Of a stretch of DNA of 59,419 nucleotides, positions 25,501-35,008 are shown piece by piece (within the stretch, counting starts at the first letter, position 1; each line of letters starts with the position of its first letter). The stretch spans positions 1 through 59,419 of the forward strand of contig CAMEDD010000015.1 in NCBI GenBank assembly GCA_945913285.1, written 5' to 3'. The stretch comes from Candidatus Sulfopaludibacter sp. SbA3 (GTDB lineage: Bacteria > Pseudomonadota > Alphaproteobacteria > Caulobacterales > Hyphomonadaceae). The translations under genes were made by a program, and so were the position numbers. The notes under the pieces were generated by a model. It saw only the letters and a list, made by a program, of their open reading frames with translations, had not been told where the DNA came from and did no database searches.

Positions 25501-25600
25501 GGATCGAGACGATCGCGTTGGCGCCCAGTGCGACGAGCATGGCGAACAGGACGAGTGAGAACTGCCAGCGGTCGACAAAGAACCTGACAACGTGCTCCAT
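22547..25600 (-). CDS. RND-family efflux permease (HAE1/AcrB-like)
   Basis: A 1017-residue inner-membrane transporter with the 12-helix RND plan and two large periplasmic loops. The central helix motif GFVIALGLLVDDSIVVTENI carries the paired Asp of the proton relay, and the second half has the matching IGIEIKNSILLVDFAN. The adaptor gene ends 9 bases upstream, so the two form an operon. Export of hydrophobic toxic compounds is usual for the family. No outer-membrane partner is adjacent; the TolC at 53363 could serve. Confidence 0.95.
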   Translation of the reverse strand: MEHVVRFFVDRWQFSLVLFAMLVALGANAIVSIPKSEDPTVRFPIAGVTVVLPGADAEQIEKLIIVPLEQAFNRIEDVKEVTSGASSGVGSVTVEFTYGSDPERKYDELIRELNVVRPDFPQGVVQVRTFKANTANANIVVLALVSETAPTRQLEAAARDLRDMLERGAGVQTSQIWGAPESEVRVSLDLDRLAQFELSPLAVVDALQREGADVPIGSVDSGGRRFNVTATGPFDSLDEIRQTSLRSSPGSTLTVGDIAQVEWDNDEARHLTRYNGKRAVLVSAKGKLGIDVFVVRNNLYKQIDAFRSSLPEGITLETGFDQSKTVAHRLTSLGRDFGIAVLLVLITLLPLGFRAAIVVMMAIPLSLAIGVFWVGQLGYTMNQLSIAGFVIALGLLVDDSIVVTENIARHLRDGMPRRDAAIAGVSEINVAVLGCTATLIFAFLPLIALPEGAGDFIRSLPVAILTTIIASLVVSLTIIPFLASRLLPRDGHGKSNLFLDGVMGAIHAVYRPVLKLTLRFPVFTVVVSLCMALSSFALVPRLGFSLFPENDSPYFLVDAELPQGVSVTETDKAVRYVESVLAKRDDIAFQFANSGSSNPQVYYNVFETLGVPDYGQVYGAFEQWEAETGPAQVAEIREELKKYPAAKLTFRRFENGPPVEAPIAIRIWGKDIETLSQLASTVEKILLETPGTRDVSNPSAARLIDVALNVDVEKAALLGIPAGSIDQTLRVAVGGATVAQIRDPTGEAYPVRVRMDSGTPPDADSIKHMYVWTGQGGGVPLSEIASIGFGSGPAVVNRVQQERVNTVLSYVLPDYLAADVTQDVAERLEAINLPPGYRITFGGQAEAANESFSGLGAAVLVALFGVLAILLLEFGSFAQMTVVAFVIPFGIMGGFIALYIAQYPLSFIAMVGFIALIGIEIKNSILLVDFANRLRSEGVPLREAVEQAGEIRFLPVLLTSATAIGGMIPLVWEQSPLFSPLAVVIIGGLISSTILARIVTPAMYMLLTPRDAPAREN

Positions 25601-25609
25601 GGTCCGGGC

Positions 25610-26683
25610 TCAGCGCCGGTCCGCGACGGTGACGGCTTCGCCGTCACGAACATACGCTGCGCCTTCGGCGACAATTCGCTCTCCGGATTTGAGGCCGGAA
25701 ACGACCAGCACATCGCCGCTGTCGATGCCTGACGTGGCGATTGCGCGCCGGCGTGCGATATTCTTGTCGTCCAGGACATAAACGTAACCCTGGTCCGCCC
25801 GCGCATCTAAGAGGGCGAGTGACGGAATTCGGAGCGGACCTTCAGCCGCGCCGGCAGGGGCGGTCGCCGTGATCCTGGCCTCGGCGACCATGCCGCTGCG
25901 AAGAGCGCCATCATCGTCCAGCTTGATATCGACTTCGAAGTTGCCGGTGGCCTCGTCGCTCTTGGCGGCAATTCGAACGACCGATCCTTTGCGGGCCGTA
26001 TCTTCGAGCCCGCGGATCGTAACGTCAGCTGCATCGCCGGACTTCAGCGTGGCCGCCTCGGGGGCTGACACGGGCACCCGAAGAACCAGGCCAGACTTCA
26101 TTTCGCCGATCTGAAGGATCGCAGCCCCGGGAGCGACGGTCTGCCCACCATCAGCAAACCGGCGCAAGACGACCCCGTTCGTGCCCGCGATTATGACCCC
26201 CTGGTTCCGGTTGAACGAAACCGCGTCGAGGTTTGCGCGCGCCTGATCGCGGGCCAGCGCGGCATCATCGAGCCTCGCCTGCGCAACGTGGCCCTTTTCA
26301 ACAAGTGCGCGTGTGCGTTCGTACTGGGCGTCGGCATTCGCGACGCTTGCTTCAGCCTGAGCGAGACCTGCCGAAAGTTCGGTCATATTCAGCCTGGCGA
26401 GCGATTGCCCGGCCTTGATCAGATCGCCTTCGTCGACGAGTACGCTGGCGATCACGCCGCCGGTTTTGAAAGCAAGGACCGTCTCGCGGTCATAAACGAT
26501 CTTGCCGGTGGTCAGGATAAGGCCGTTCGGAGCCGCCGGCGCGACTTCTGAGGCAACGACAACGGGACTGGCCTTGCTCGCCGTTATGGCCGCCTCGGCC
26601 GCTTTCGGTTCGGGCCCGCCACATGCAGCGAGCAACGTGCTCAAGAGCAAAGCCATCGCGCCTGCGGTCGTGTGAGTGGGCAC
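25610..26683 (-). CDS. RND efflux periplasmic adaptor (membrane fusion) lipoprotein
   Basis: A 357-residue adaptor. I choose the GTG at 26683, with GAGGA eight bases upstream, because it opens a short lipoprotein signal (LLLSTLLAACGG, lipobox LAAC). A lipoyl-like half (VDEGDLIKAGQSLARLN), an alpha-helical hairpin (about 100-160), the second lipoyl half and a beta-barrel domain follow. The adaptor bridges the RND pump and an outer-membrane channel. It is the first gene of the pair. Confidence 0.93.
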   Translation of the reverse strand: MPTHTTAGAMALLLSTLLAACGGPEPKAAEAAITASKASPVVVASEVAPAAPNGLILTTGKIVYDRETVLAFKTGGVIASVLVDEGDLIKAGQSLARLNMTELSAGLAQAEASVANADAQYERTRALVEKGHVAQARLDDAALARDQARANLDAVSFNRNQGVIIAGTNGVVLRRFADGGQTVAPGAAILQIGEMKSGLVLRVPVSAPEAATLKSGDAADVTIRGLEDTARKGSVVRIAAKSDEATGNFEVDIKLDDDGALRSGMVAEARITATAPAGAAEGPLRIPSLALLDARADQGYVYVLDDKNIARRRAIATSGIDSGDVLVVSGLKSGERIVAEGAAYVRDGEAVTVADRR

Positions 26684-27030
26684 TTTGCATCCTCGTCCGT
26701 GAAGCTGATCCACAGATAGACCGTCCTCGCGCAAATGCTAAGCGAAAAACAAACTGTTTAGCGAAAACTGATCGTCGTCGATTTCCCGCAATAAGCGACC
26801 CGTGGTCGCATGGGCACGCATTTGCGGTTCATTCCGGCTCGAAAAGGGCGCTCCTCTAAGCATGTACTTTGCGCCGCGCTCCGCCCCGGGAGCCGGTCGC
26901 GCGCGGGGCATCAAACCCCATTGGCGTATTCGCAATTGCCTGTATCGATCGGCGCTTGGGGAGACGACGAGCTATGCGCAAGAGATGAAACTTCGTCTTG
27001 ACGTGTCCGGCCCGCACAACGATAGAGGCG
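26684..27030. other. Intergenic region upstream of the RND operon
   Basis: A 347-base stretch between the adaptor start and a small plus-strand reading frame. It holds a possible operator: GCTAA and TTAGC arms (26737-26741 and 26758-26762) around A-rich DNA with two AGCGAAAA copies, 54 bases before the adaptor GTG. A plus-strand frame at 26802-27044 and a minus-strand frame at 26738-26935 have no recognisable family and no good start signal. Confidence 0.4.
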
Positions 27031-27168
27031 GTGTCGGCAGATAAAACAGAACAGGCTGTCAGCGAGGGCGCCGCAATCCTGTCATTAAATCAGTGGGTTA
27101 GGCCCATGATTGCGGAGCTTGAATTTGACTATGCAATCGAAGAGTTTACGAGTCTGACGGAACTGTAA
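27031..27168 (+). CDS. Possible 45-residue small protein
   Basis: A short frame from GTG (27031) to TAA (27166) reads as an acidic, helix-forming peptide with LNQWVRPMIAELEFDYAIEE in the centre. The amino-acid make-up looks protein-like rather than random for this genome. The only ribosome-like sequence (GAGG) is too close to the GTG. Other starts are TTG at 26998 or the internal ATG at 27106. It could also be the end of a decayed gene. No family is recognised. Confidence 0.3.
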   Translation: MSADKTEQAVSEGAAILSLNQWVRPMIAELEFDYAIEEFTSLTEL

Positions 27169-27283
27169 ATATTCTGCTAACCGCTATATCGCTCGGCGCA
27201 AATCCGGGCAAAATAACTTTGTAAGGTCGTTGCTGGGTGTCGCCACCGGCTCAAGCGACGTGGCACATGAAGATCGAGGAAAC

Positions 27284-27931
27284 ATGTACTACACACAGAA
27301 ATCGCAAGGCTCGGGCCGGGTAACCGGTATCGTGTTCGTCACGGCGTTCCACGCTGCGCTTTTTGCCGGGCTGCTCTTTATCAAGCGAGACGAGGTCGCG
27401 AAGATCCTTGAGCCGATGACCACCGAGATTATCGAAGAGGTGGTTATACCTGAAGAAGAGCCGCCTCCGCCGCCGCCGGTGGATGAAATCGATCTGACCC
27501 CGCCGCCCGATCAGGTGATCCTGCCGGAAATCCAGTTCGATACGCCGCCGCCTCCGAGCGCAATCACACAAATCGCAAAGACAACCGATCCTGCTCCGAC
27601 GCCGAGGCCGGGTCCGGTGACCCCGAAACCGCAACCCGCCGTGAAGGTAAGCTGCAACCTGCCGAAGCGGATTGAGAAGCCGCCTTATCCGTCGCGCTCA
27701 GAGCGCCTGAACGAAGAAGGCACAACGACGATGCGCGTCTGCGTTAAAGCAAACGGCCGTGCTTCAGAGGCGGTGGTCACGGAGGGGAGCGGTTACCAGG
27801 AACTGGATGACGCGGCTGTTAAATGGGCGCTCGGCCTGCGTAGCATGCAGCCTGCAAAAGTTGACGGAAAAGCTGTGGACGGCTGCTGTATGGTGGTCCC
27901 GCTCGCTTGGGAAATCGAAAAGGGGCGCTGA
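27284..27931 (+). CDS. tonB: TonB energy-transducing protein
   Basis: A 215-residue protein. I choose the ATG at 27284 because GAGGAA lies just upstream. One N-terminal membrane helix (about 14-31) is followed by a Glu- and Pro-rich spacer (about 45-120, including PPPPPP and TPRPGPVTPKPQP) and a C-terminal TonB domain (about 125-210). That domain holds the usual GTTTMRVCVKANGRASEAVV core and four cysteines (SCN, VCV, GCCM). It transmits proton-motive force from ExbB/ExbD to outer-membrane receptors. It heads a run of genes ending at the terminator at 31469. Confidence 0.93.
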   Translation: MYYTQKSQGSGRVTGIVFVTAFHAALFAGLLFIKRDEVAKILEPMTTEIIEEVVIPEEEPPPPPPVDEIDLTPPPDQVILPEIQFDTPPPPSAITQIAKTTDPAPTPRPGPVTPKPQPAVKVSCNLPKRIEKPPYPSRSERLNEEGTTTMRVCVKANGRASEAVVTEGSGYQELDDAAVKWALGLRSMQPAKVDGKAVDGCCMVVPLAWEIEKGR

Positions 27932-27969
27932 AGCCTGGTTAAGGCAACGTGCACTTAAGTTAAAAGATT

Positions 27970-27993
27970 ACCGGCTGCCCACAAGCAGCCGGT
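27970..27993 (+). terminator. Hairpin between tonB and exbB
   Basis: ACCGGCTGC-CCACAA-GCAGCCGGT forms a perfect 9-bp stem 38 bases after the tonB stop. No T-run follows. It may attenuate transcription, or protect or process the mRNA so that tonB and exbB are made in different amounts. Confidence 0.45.
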
Positions 27994-28101
27994 GAAACGG
28001 GGGTAGCCAGCCCGAATTGGTGTAGAAACTCGGCGGCAGATTGCGTGCGGCGCGCTGTTGCTTTTCGAATGGCTGGGTTTGCCCGGCGTAAGAGAGGAAA
28101 T

Positions 28102-29052
28102 ATGAATATGAATACAGTATCCCTTCGTGAAGGATCTTCGCGCCAGCACGCTCCGGCCAAATTCCTGGCCGCGACCATTGCTGCATTGTTCCTGGCGTTC
28201 TCGCCCGTAGCCATGGCTCAAGAGCCTGCGGCTGCACCGGCGGAAACGACGGAAGCTGCTCCTGTTGACGGCGCTGTCGATGCGCTCGGAGACGTGGACA
28301 CATCCATTCCCGGCCTGACTGAAACGGCAACTGCTGAAGAAGCCGCTCCTGTCGAAACTGCCGCTGCTGAAGGCGAAGCAGTCGAAGGTGGAGGCTTTGA
28401 GGCCTTCTCAATCGAACACCTTTGGACCGATGGCGACATCGTGGCCCGCACGACGCTTGTCCTCATGGTGCTGATGTCGATCGGCAGCTGGTACATCGTC
28501 GTGGTCAAGTTCCTCGACCAGAACAAGCTTTTTGATAATGCCAAGAAACTCGGCAAGTTCTGGGAAGCCAACAGCGTCGACGATGGCCTGAACCAGCTCG
28601 GCGCCAAAAACGCATTCCGCGATATTGCGGACAGCGCGGTACAGGTGGCTCAATCGGGCGATACAGGTTTGATGGGGCGCATCAGCCGGACGAACCGGAT
28701 GTCTCACAAAGTTGTGCAGGCCGTGGAAGGCATCAACAACCGTTTGTCGAATGGTATGTCGTTCCTCGCAACCGTGGGCGCTGTGTCGCCCTTCATCGGT
28801 CTGTTCGGTACGGTTTACGGTATCGTGAACGCTCTGATCGCGATCGGCATCTCCGGCCAGGCATCGATCGACAAAGTGGCCGGCCCGGTGGGTGAAGCCC
28901 TCTACATGACGGCTATCGGCCTGTTCGTCGCCGTGCCTGCGGTTATCTTCTACAACCTGCTCGGTCGCCGCAACAAAACCCTGCAAGACACGGCGCGTCA
29001 CTTCGCGGTTGATGTTGAGCAGCTTCTGACTTCTTCCACCACCAAAGCCTGA
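28102..29052 (+). CDS. exbB: ExbB/TolQ-family proton channel with signal-peptide extension
   Basis: A 316-residue protein. The start at 28102 has GAGGAAAT upstream. Unlike short ExbB proteins it opens with a signal-like segment (about 20-38, ending VAMAQ) and an Ala/Glu/Pro-rich periplasmic stretch (to about 90). Three channel helices follow: LVLMVLMSIGSWYIVVVKFL; one with FLATVGAVSPFIGLFGTVYG; and one with GEALYMTAIGLFVAVPAVIF. These two later helices match the MotA/TolQ/ExbB domain. It forms the pentameric proton channel with ExbD. exbD follows after nine bases. Confidence 0.93.
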   Translation: MNMNTVSLREGSSRQHAPAKFLAATIAALFLAFSPVAMAQEPAAAPAETTEAAPVDGAVDALGDVDTSIPGLTETATAEEAAPVETAAAEGEAVEGGGFEAFSIEHLWTDGDIVARTTLVLMVLMSIGSWYIVVVKFLDQNKLFDNAKKLGKFWEANSVDDGLNQLGAKNAFRDIADSAVQVAQSGDTGLMGRISRTNRMSHKVVQAVEGINNRLSNGMSFLATVGAVSPFIGLFGTVYGIVNALIAIGISGQASIDKVAGPVGEALYMTAIGLFVAVPAVIFYNLLGRRNKTLQDTARHFAVDVEQLLTSSTTKA

Positions 29053-29061
29053 GGCCCGCAC

Positions 29062-29502
29062 ATGGCCATGAACATGCAAGGCATGGGGGACGGGGAGGAT
29101 GAGTTCCCCACAACCTCAGCGATCAACACGACGCCACTGGTCGATATCATGCTGGTGCTTCTGATCATCTTTCTGATCACGGTACCTGTCGTGCTCGGAT
29201 CGGTCGAAGTGGCGCTTCCGGCAGAGCGCAACATTCCTACGCAGACCAAGCCTGAGAACGTGAATATCGCGGTCGACGTGAATGGCAACGTGTATTGGAA
29301 TCAGTCGCTCGTCGGCGGTGAGGAAGAGCTTCTTGCTCTGCTTCGGGCCGAGGCACCTAAAGTGCCTCAACCGGAAGTGCACATCCGCGGCGATATCGAG
29401 ACCAGCTACGAGTATGTTGGCCGTGTCGTGGAAGCCTGCCAGCGCGTCGGCATCGCAAAGGTCGGCTTTATTACAGAGCCGCCCCCAGGCGGCGGGGGCT
29501 GA
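29062..29502 (+). CDS. exbD: ExbD biopolymer transport protein, first copy
   Basis: A 146-residue bitopic protein. The helix motif INTTPLVDIMLVLLIIFLIT holds the membrane Asp needed for proton flow. A periplasmic domain of about 90 residues follows, ending in a Pro/Gly-rich tail (PPPGGGG). It lies 9 bases after exbB. A second, different exbD follows at 29683. Confidence 0.93.
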   Translation: MAMNMQGMGDGEDEFPTTSAINTTPLVDIMLVLLIIFLITVPVVLGSVEVALPAERNIPTQTKPENVNIAVDVNGNVYWNQSLVGGEEELLALLRAEAPKVPQPEVHIRGDIETSYEYVGRVVEACQRVGIAKVGFITEPPPGGGG

Positions 29503-29547
29503 TCTTTCGGTGGACGATGCCTGCAAGGGCACGTCCTGATTGAAGTC

Positions 29548-29572
29548 GGGCGGCCAGGAGTTCTGGCCGCCC
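29548..29572 (+). terminator. Hairpin between the two exbD genes
   Basis: GGGCGGCCAG-GAGTT-CTGGCCGCCC is a perfect 10-bp stem 45 bases after the first exbD stop, followed by ATCTTCTC, a weak T-rich tract. It probably ends part of the transcripts, so the second exbD and the TPR gene would be expressed at a lower level or from a promoter of their own at 29573-29682. Confidence 0.55.
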
Positions 29573-29682
29573 ATCTTCTCCAGAGCTGGAACCCAGTAGA
29601 ACATTCGCTTCAGGCCGGGTTCATGCGCAGAAGTATAAGTTGGTAACTGAAATCACGCGCTGAGCGCGATGGAGAACATAAA

Positions 29683-30102
29683 ATGGCAATGTCAGCAGGA
29701 ATGCCGGCCGACGGCGAGCCGATGTCGGAGATCAACACCACGCCGCTGATCGACGTGATGCTGGTGCTTCTGATCATGCTTATCATTACGATCCCGCCGC
29801 AAACCCATGCGGTGAAACTCGACATGCCGGTGAGCGAATCGCCGCCTCCGACCGTCCCGCCTCCGCCGCCGGTCACGATTGATGTCGACTTTGACGGCAC
29901 CATTTATTGGTCCGGCGCCGTCGTCGATCGCAATCAGCTCGATGAGTACATGGTTGGACTGGCTGCGTTGCCGTTCGATCAGCAGTCTGAGATCCACATC
30001 CGCCCGCACAAGCGTTCCAAATACGGAGATGTTGCGCACGTCATGGCGTCCGCTCAACGCAACGGTCTCCAAAAAATGGGCGTAATTGGCGGTACAAGGT
30101 AA
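29683..30102 (+). CDS. exbD: ExbD biopolymer transport protein, second copy
   Basis: A 139-residue ExbD paralogue. It shares the INTTPLIDVMLVLLIMLIIT helix with the membrane Asp. It differs in a Pro-rich stretch after the helix (SPPPTVPPPPP) and in the C-terminal domain. Two ExbD proteins with one ExbB are seen in several TonB systems and may form mixed dimers. The TPR protein gene follows 59 bases later. Confidence 0.92.
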   Translation: MAMSAGMPADGEPMSEINTTPLIDVMLVLLIMLIITIPPQTHAVKLDMPVSESPPPTVPPPPPVTIDVDFDGTIYWSGAVVDRNQLDEYMVGLAALPFDQQSEIHIRPHKRSKYGDVAHVMASAQRNGLQKMGVIGGTR

Positions 30103-30161
30103 GACGAACCGGCTGTGTTTTCGGCCGGGGGCAGTTAAGTTTCTGAAAGGTGAGTAAGCAC

Positions 30162-31436
30162 ATGGCAAACAACTTCTCTCGGCGTCGCAGCTCCATGGCG
30201 ACCTTAGTACTGGGCGCGACCGTACTTTTCGGAACAGTCGCAGGTACCGCGCTCATGGCGCCTGCCGCCTATGCCGATACCAAGGCTGTTAAGCTGGACA
30301 AGGCCGTCGGCTTGCCTTTGTCCGAGGCCCAAAAGCTTGCTGCGGCGGGAGACTACAAAGGCGCGCTTGCTAAGGCGGATGTTGCCGGCGCAGCCGCAAA
30401 GACGCCGAACGACAAGTATCAGGTCGACCTGATGCGCCGTTATGTCTACGCGCAGACGAAAAACTACGCACAACTCGCCGTTGTCATTCCGCGTATGATT
30501 GCCTCGGGCCAGATGCCGGCGGGCGAGGTCCAGTCATCCTCCAAACTGGTGATCCAGTGCCTCGACCAGTCGGGACAGAAGTCCAAGGCTGTTGAAGCTG
30601 CAAAAGACTACGTCGCCAAATACGGACACGACAAGGATTTCACGATCTTCGTTGCGTCGCAGGCACTCGGCGCGAAAGACTATAAGACTGCGATCGATTG
30701 GGCCAACCGTGCCATCGAAGGCGAGCGCAAGGCCGGTCGTAAGGCACCGGAAAAATGGTATCAGGTCGCCATCAAGGGGAGCTACGAGTCCAAGGACATG
30801 GCGGGCTATTACTCGGGTATCGAGCGGGTCGTCTCCATTTACCCCAAGGATGACTACTGGCGCCTCCTCGTGGCACGCGCTGACCAGGAAGCTAAGTTCA
30901 GCCGCGCAACGTTCGAACTCGATCAGTTACGCCTTCTCCAGGCTGCAGGTGTTGCTCTGAAGCCGAGTGAAAAGCTCGCCATGGCAGAAGCCGCATTTTC
31001 GAAGAAGCTTCACGCGGAAGCGCTGGCCATTCTTCAGCCGATGAAAGCAAAGGGTGAACTGGACGCAGATCCTGCAAAAAGCGCACGCAACCAGCGCCTG
31101 CTCGACAACGCCAAGACTGAGGCCGCCAAAGATGCCGCCGATCTCCCGGCTCTCGCCAAAGCCGCAGCCACGAAGCCGAATGGCATCGGCCTGGTCAATA
31201 CAGCTGAGCTTTATCTGACTTCGGGTGACAATAAGAAGGCTATCGAGCTCTACAACGCGGGCATTGCCAAGGGTGGGCTTGACGGGATTCAATCGAACGC
31301 CGCCAAGCTTCGTCTCGGCGTTGCACAGTACCGCGACGGCCAGGGCGTTGCTGCTCGCAAGACCTGGGGCGCAATCACGGGTACGGACGGCGCAGCTGCG
31401 CTGGCCAAAACCTGGTCGCTCGTCTCCTCGCGTTGA
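30162..31436 (+). CDS. Exported tetratricopeptide-repeat protein of the TonB cluster
   Basis: A 424-residue protein with a signal peptide (cleavage near AYADTK, residue 39) and helical repeats over its length. Several repeats show TPR-like Ala/Tyr/Gly spacing (AAAGDYKGALAKADVA, LTSGDNKKAIELYNAGIAKG). I choose the ATG at 30162, about nine bases after AAGGTGAG; a GTG at 30150 is too close to that site. A TPR protein at the end of exbB-exbD clusters also occurs in TonB2-type systems, where it supports receptor energising. It is the last gene before a strong terminator. Confidence 0.8.
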   Translation: MANNFSRRRSSMATLVLGATVLFGTVAGTALMAPAAYADTKAVKLDKAVGLPLSEAQKLAAAGDYKGALAKADVAGAAAKTPNDKYQVDLMRRYVYAQTKNYAQLAVVIPRMIASGQMPAGEVQSSSKLVIQCLDQSGQKSKAVEAAKDYVAKYGHDKDFTIFVASQALGAKDYKTAIDWANRAIEGERKAGRKAPEKWYQVAIKGSYESKDMAGYYSGIERVVSIYPKDDYWRLLVARADQEAKFSRATFELDQLRLLQAAGVALKPSEKLAMAEAAFSKKLHAEALAILQPMKAKGELDADPAKSARNQRLLDNAKTEAAKDAADLPALAKAAATKPNGIGLVNTAELYLTSGDNKKAIELYNAGIAKGGLDGIQSNAAKLRLGVAQYRDGQGVAARKTWGAITGTDGAAALAKTWSLVSSR

Positions 31437-31468
31437 TCCGCTCTCAGTCGTAAGAACACAATTTGCGG

Positions 31469-31497
31469 AAGGCCCACTTTCACCAGTGGGCCTTTTT
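31469..31497 (+). terminator. Intrinsic terminator of the tonB-exb-TPR cluster
   Basis: AAGGCCCACT-TTCACC-AGTGGGCCTT forms a perfect 10-bp stem followed by TTTTT. It is placed 33 bases after the TPR gene stop. Confidence 0.9.
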
Positions 31498-31525
31498 GCA
31501 TTTGCTGATCGTCTCTTGCGCTCCT

Positions 31526-31555
31526 GGTTCTGGCGCTCCCGGTTCTGGCGCTCCC
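31526..31555. repeat. Two tandem copies of a 15-base unit before katG
   Basis: GGTTCTGGCGCTCCC occurs twice without a gap (31526-31540 and 31541-31555), with part of a further copy just before (GCGCTCC, 31519-31525). It lies between the TPR terminator and katG. A role as a regulator site or replication-slippage relic is possible. Confidence 0.7.
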
Positions 31556-31579
31556 AGTCAGGAAACTGAGCGAGTTTAG

Positions 31580-33901
<2,322 letters not shown>

Positions 33902-33935
33902 GGCTCAAACCAGACCTGCCTTGCAGGAAACGATC

Positions 33936-33963
33936 AGGGCGGGCCAGCGGGTCCGCCCTTTTT
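33936..33963 (+). terminator. Intrinsic terminator of katG
   Basis: AGGGCGGGCC-AGCG-GGTCCGCCCT forms a 10-bp stem with one G-U pair, followed by TTTTT. It lies 35 bases after the katG stop. Confidence 0.88.
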
Positions 33964-34082
33964 GAGTCCGGATCTTCATTGGTACGTACGACGCGGCGTC
34001 AATCGCCAGGCGGGCTTGTGTTGTGCTTTGAGACTTGAGAGCGTGGCGCGTAATTCGCCCGAACGGGCAGCATGGAGCGCAA

Positions 34083-34868
34083 ATGACTGATCTGGTTCTC
34101 TACGAGCATCCGCTGTCACCCTATGCGCAGAAGGTGAAGATCTCGCTCCGCGAAAAGGGCATTCCGTTTGAAGCGCGATTGCCGGAAGGTATCGGCACGG
34201 GCGTGACGGGCAGCCTGTTTGCGAGTGCCAATCCGCGCGGCGAGGTGCCGGCGCTGATCCACGCCGGTAGCGCCATTTTCGACAGCACCATCATTCTGGA
34301 ATATGTCGAGGATATGTGGCCTTCGCCTCCCATGCTTCCGGCAACACCCGCTGAAAGAGCGCGTGTACGGATGATCGAGGACATCATGGACACCCAGTTC
34401 GAGGCGATCACCTGGGGGCTCGGTGAGCTGAATTTCTTCAAGCGCGCTGAGGGGGCGCTGAAATCAGAAATGGAAGCGCACGCCCGAAAGCAGGCGGAGG
34501 CCTTCTTTGCGGTACTGGAGTCTTATCTGGGGGACGCTGACTGGTTCAACGGAGCCCAATTCGGTTGGGCGGACCTGAGTGTTGTTCCGTACCTGAACGG
34601 GGCCTCGGGGTTCGGGATCGCGCCGGACGCCAGCTCGCGGCTCGGTGCCTGGTTCGTGCGGGCGAACGCCCGGCCCAGCGTTGTCCAGACGCGTCAGGAA
34701 GCCGAAGCTTCGATCACGGGCATGGCGCAAGTTGACCAGGCCGTGAAGGCAGGGCTGTTCAAACGACAGTACCGGGACCACCGCCTGGAGTGGATGATGA
34801 AGACAGGCGGCGCCGATATCGTCCTCGAAGGGCTGAAGTCCGGAACGATCCGGTTCACTGGACCCTGA
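34083..34868 (+). CDS. Glutathione S-transferase family protein
   Basis: A 261-residue cytoplasmic protein with an N-terminal thioredoxin-like domain (about 1-80: LVLYEHPLSPYAQKVKISLREKGIPFE and the GSH-site turn GEVPALI followed by DSTIILEYVE). An all-helical C-terminal domain follows (about 90-230). The start at 34083 follows GGAG. The LSPYAQK motif suggests a Ser or Tyr type active site. The C-terminal tail of about 40 residues is longer than usual. Substrate not predictable. Confidence 0.9.
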   Translation: MTDLVLYEHPLSPYAQKVKISLREKGIPFEARLPEGIGTGVTGSLFASANPRGEVPALIHAGSAIFDSTIILEYVEDMWPSPPMLPATPAERARVRMIEDIMDTQFEAITWGLGELNFFKRAEGALKSEMEAHARKQAEAFFAVLESYLGDADWFNGAQFGWADLSVVPYLNGASGFGIAPDASSRLGAWFVRANARPSVVQTRQEAEASITGMAQVDQAVKAGLFKRQYRDHRLEWMMKTGGADIVLEGLKSGTIRFTGP

Positions 34869-35008
34869 CAGGAACCCGTCCCGGTTCGGTTGCCGGTAAG
34901 ACGTTACCAATCCCTTGCCGCAACCGGATCGAATGAACTGTCCGGTGAGGGTAGATACCAACCATAGTGTGCGAACTTGCGGCTCCCGCAGCCGACGAGA
35001 AGATAGCA

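Noticed and set aside
26802-27044. 80-codon plus-strand frame between the RND and tonB operons
   Set aside because: Arg- and Gly-rich composition, no start signal and no recognisable motif.
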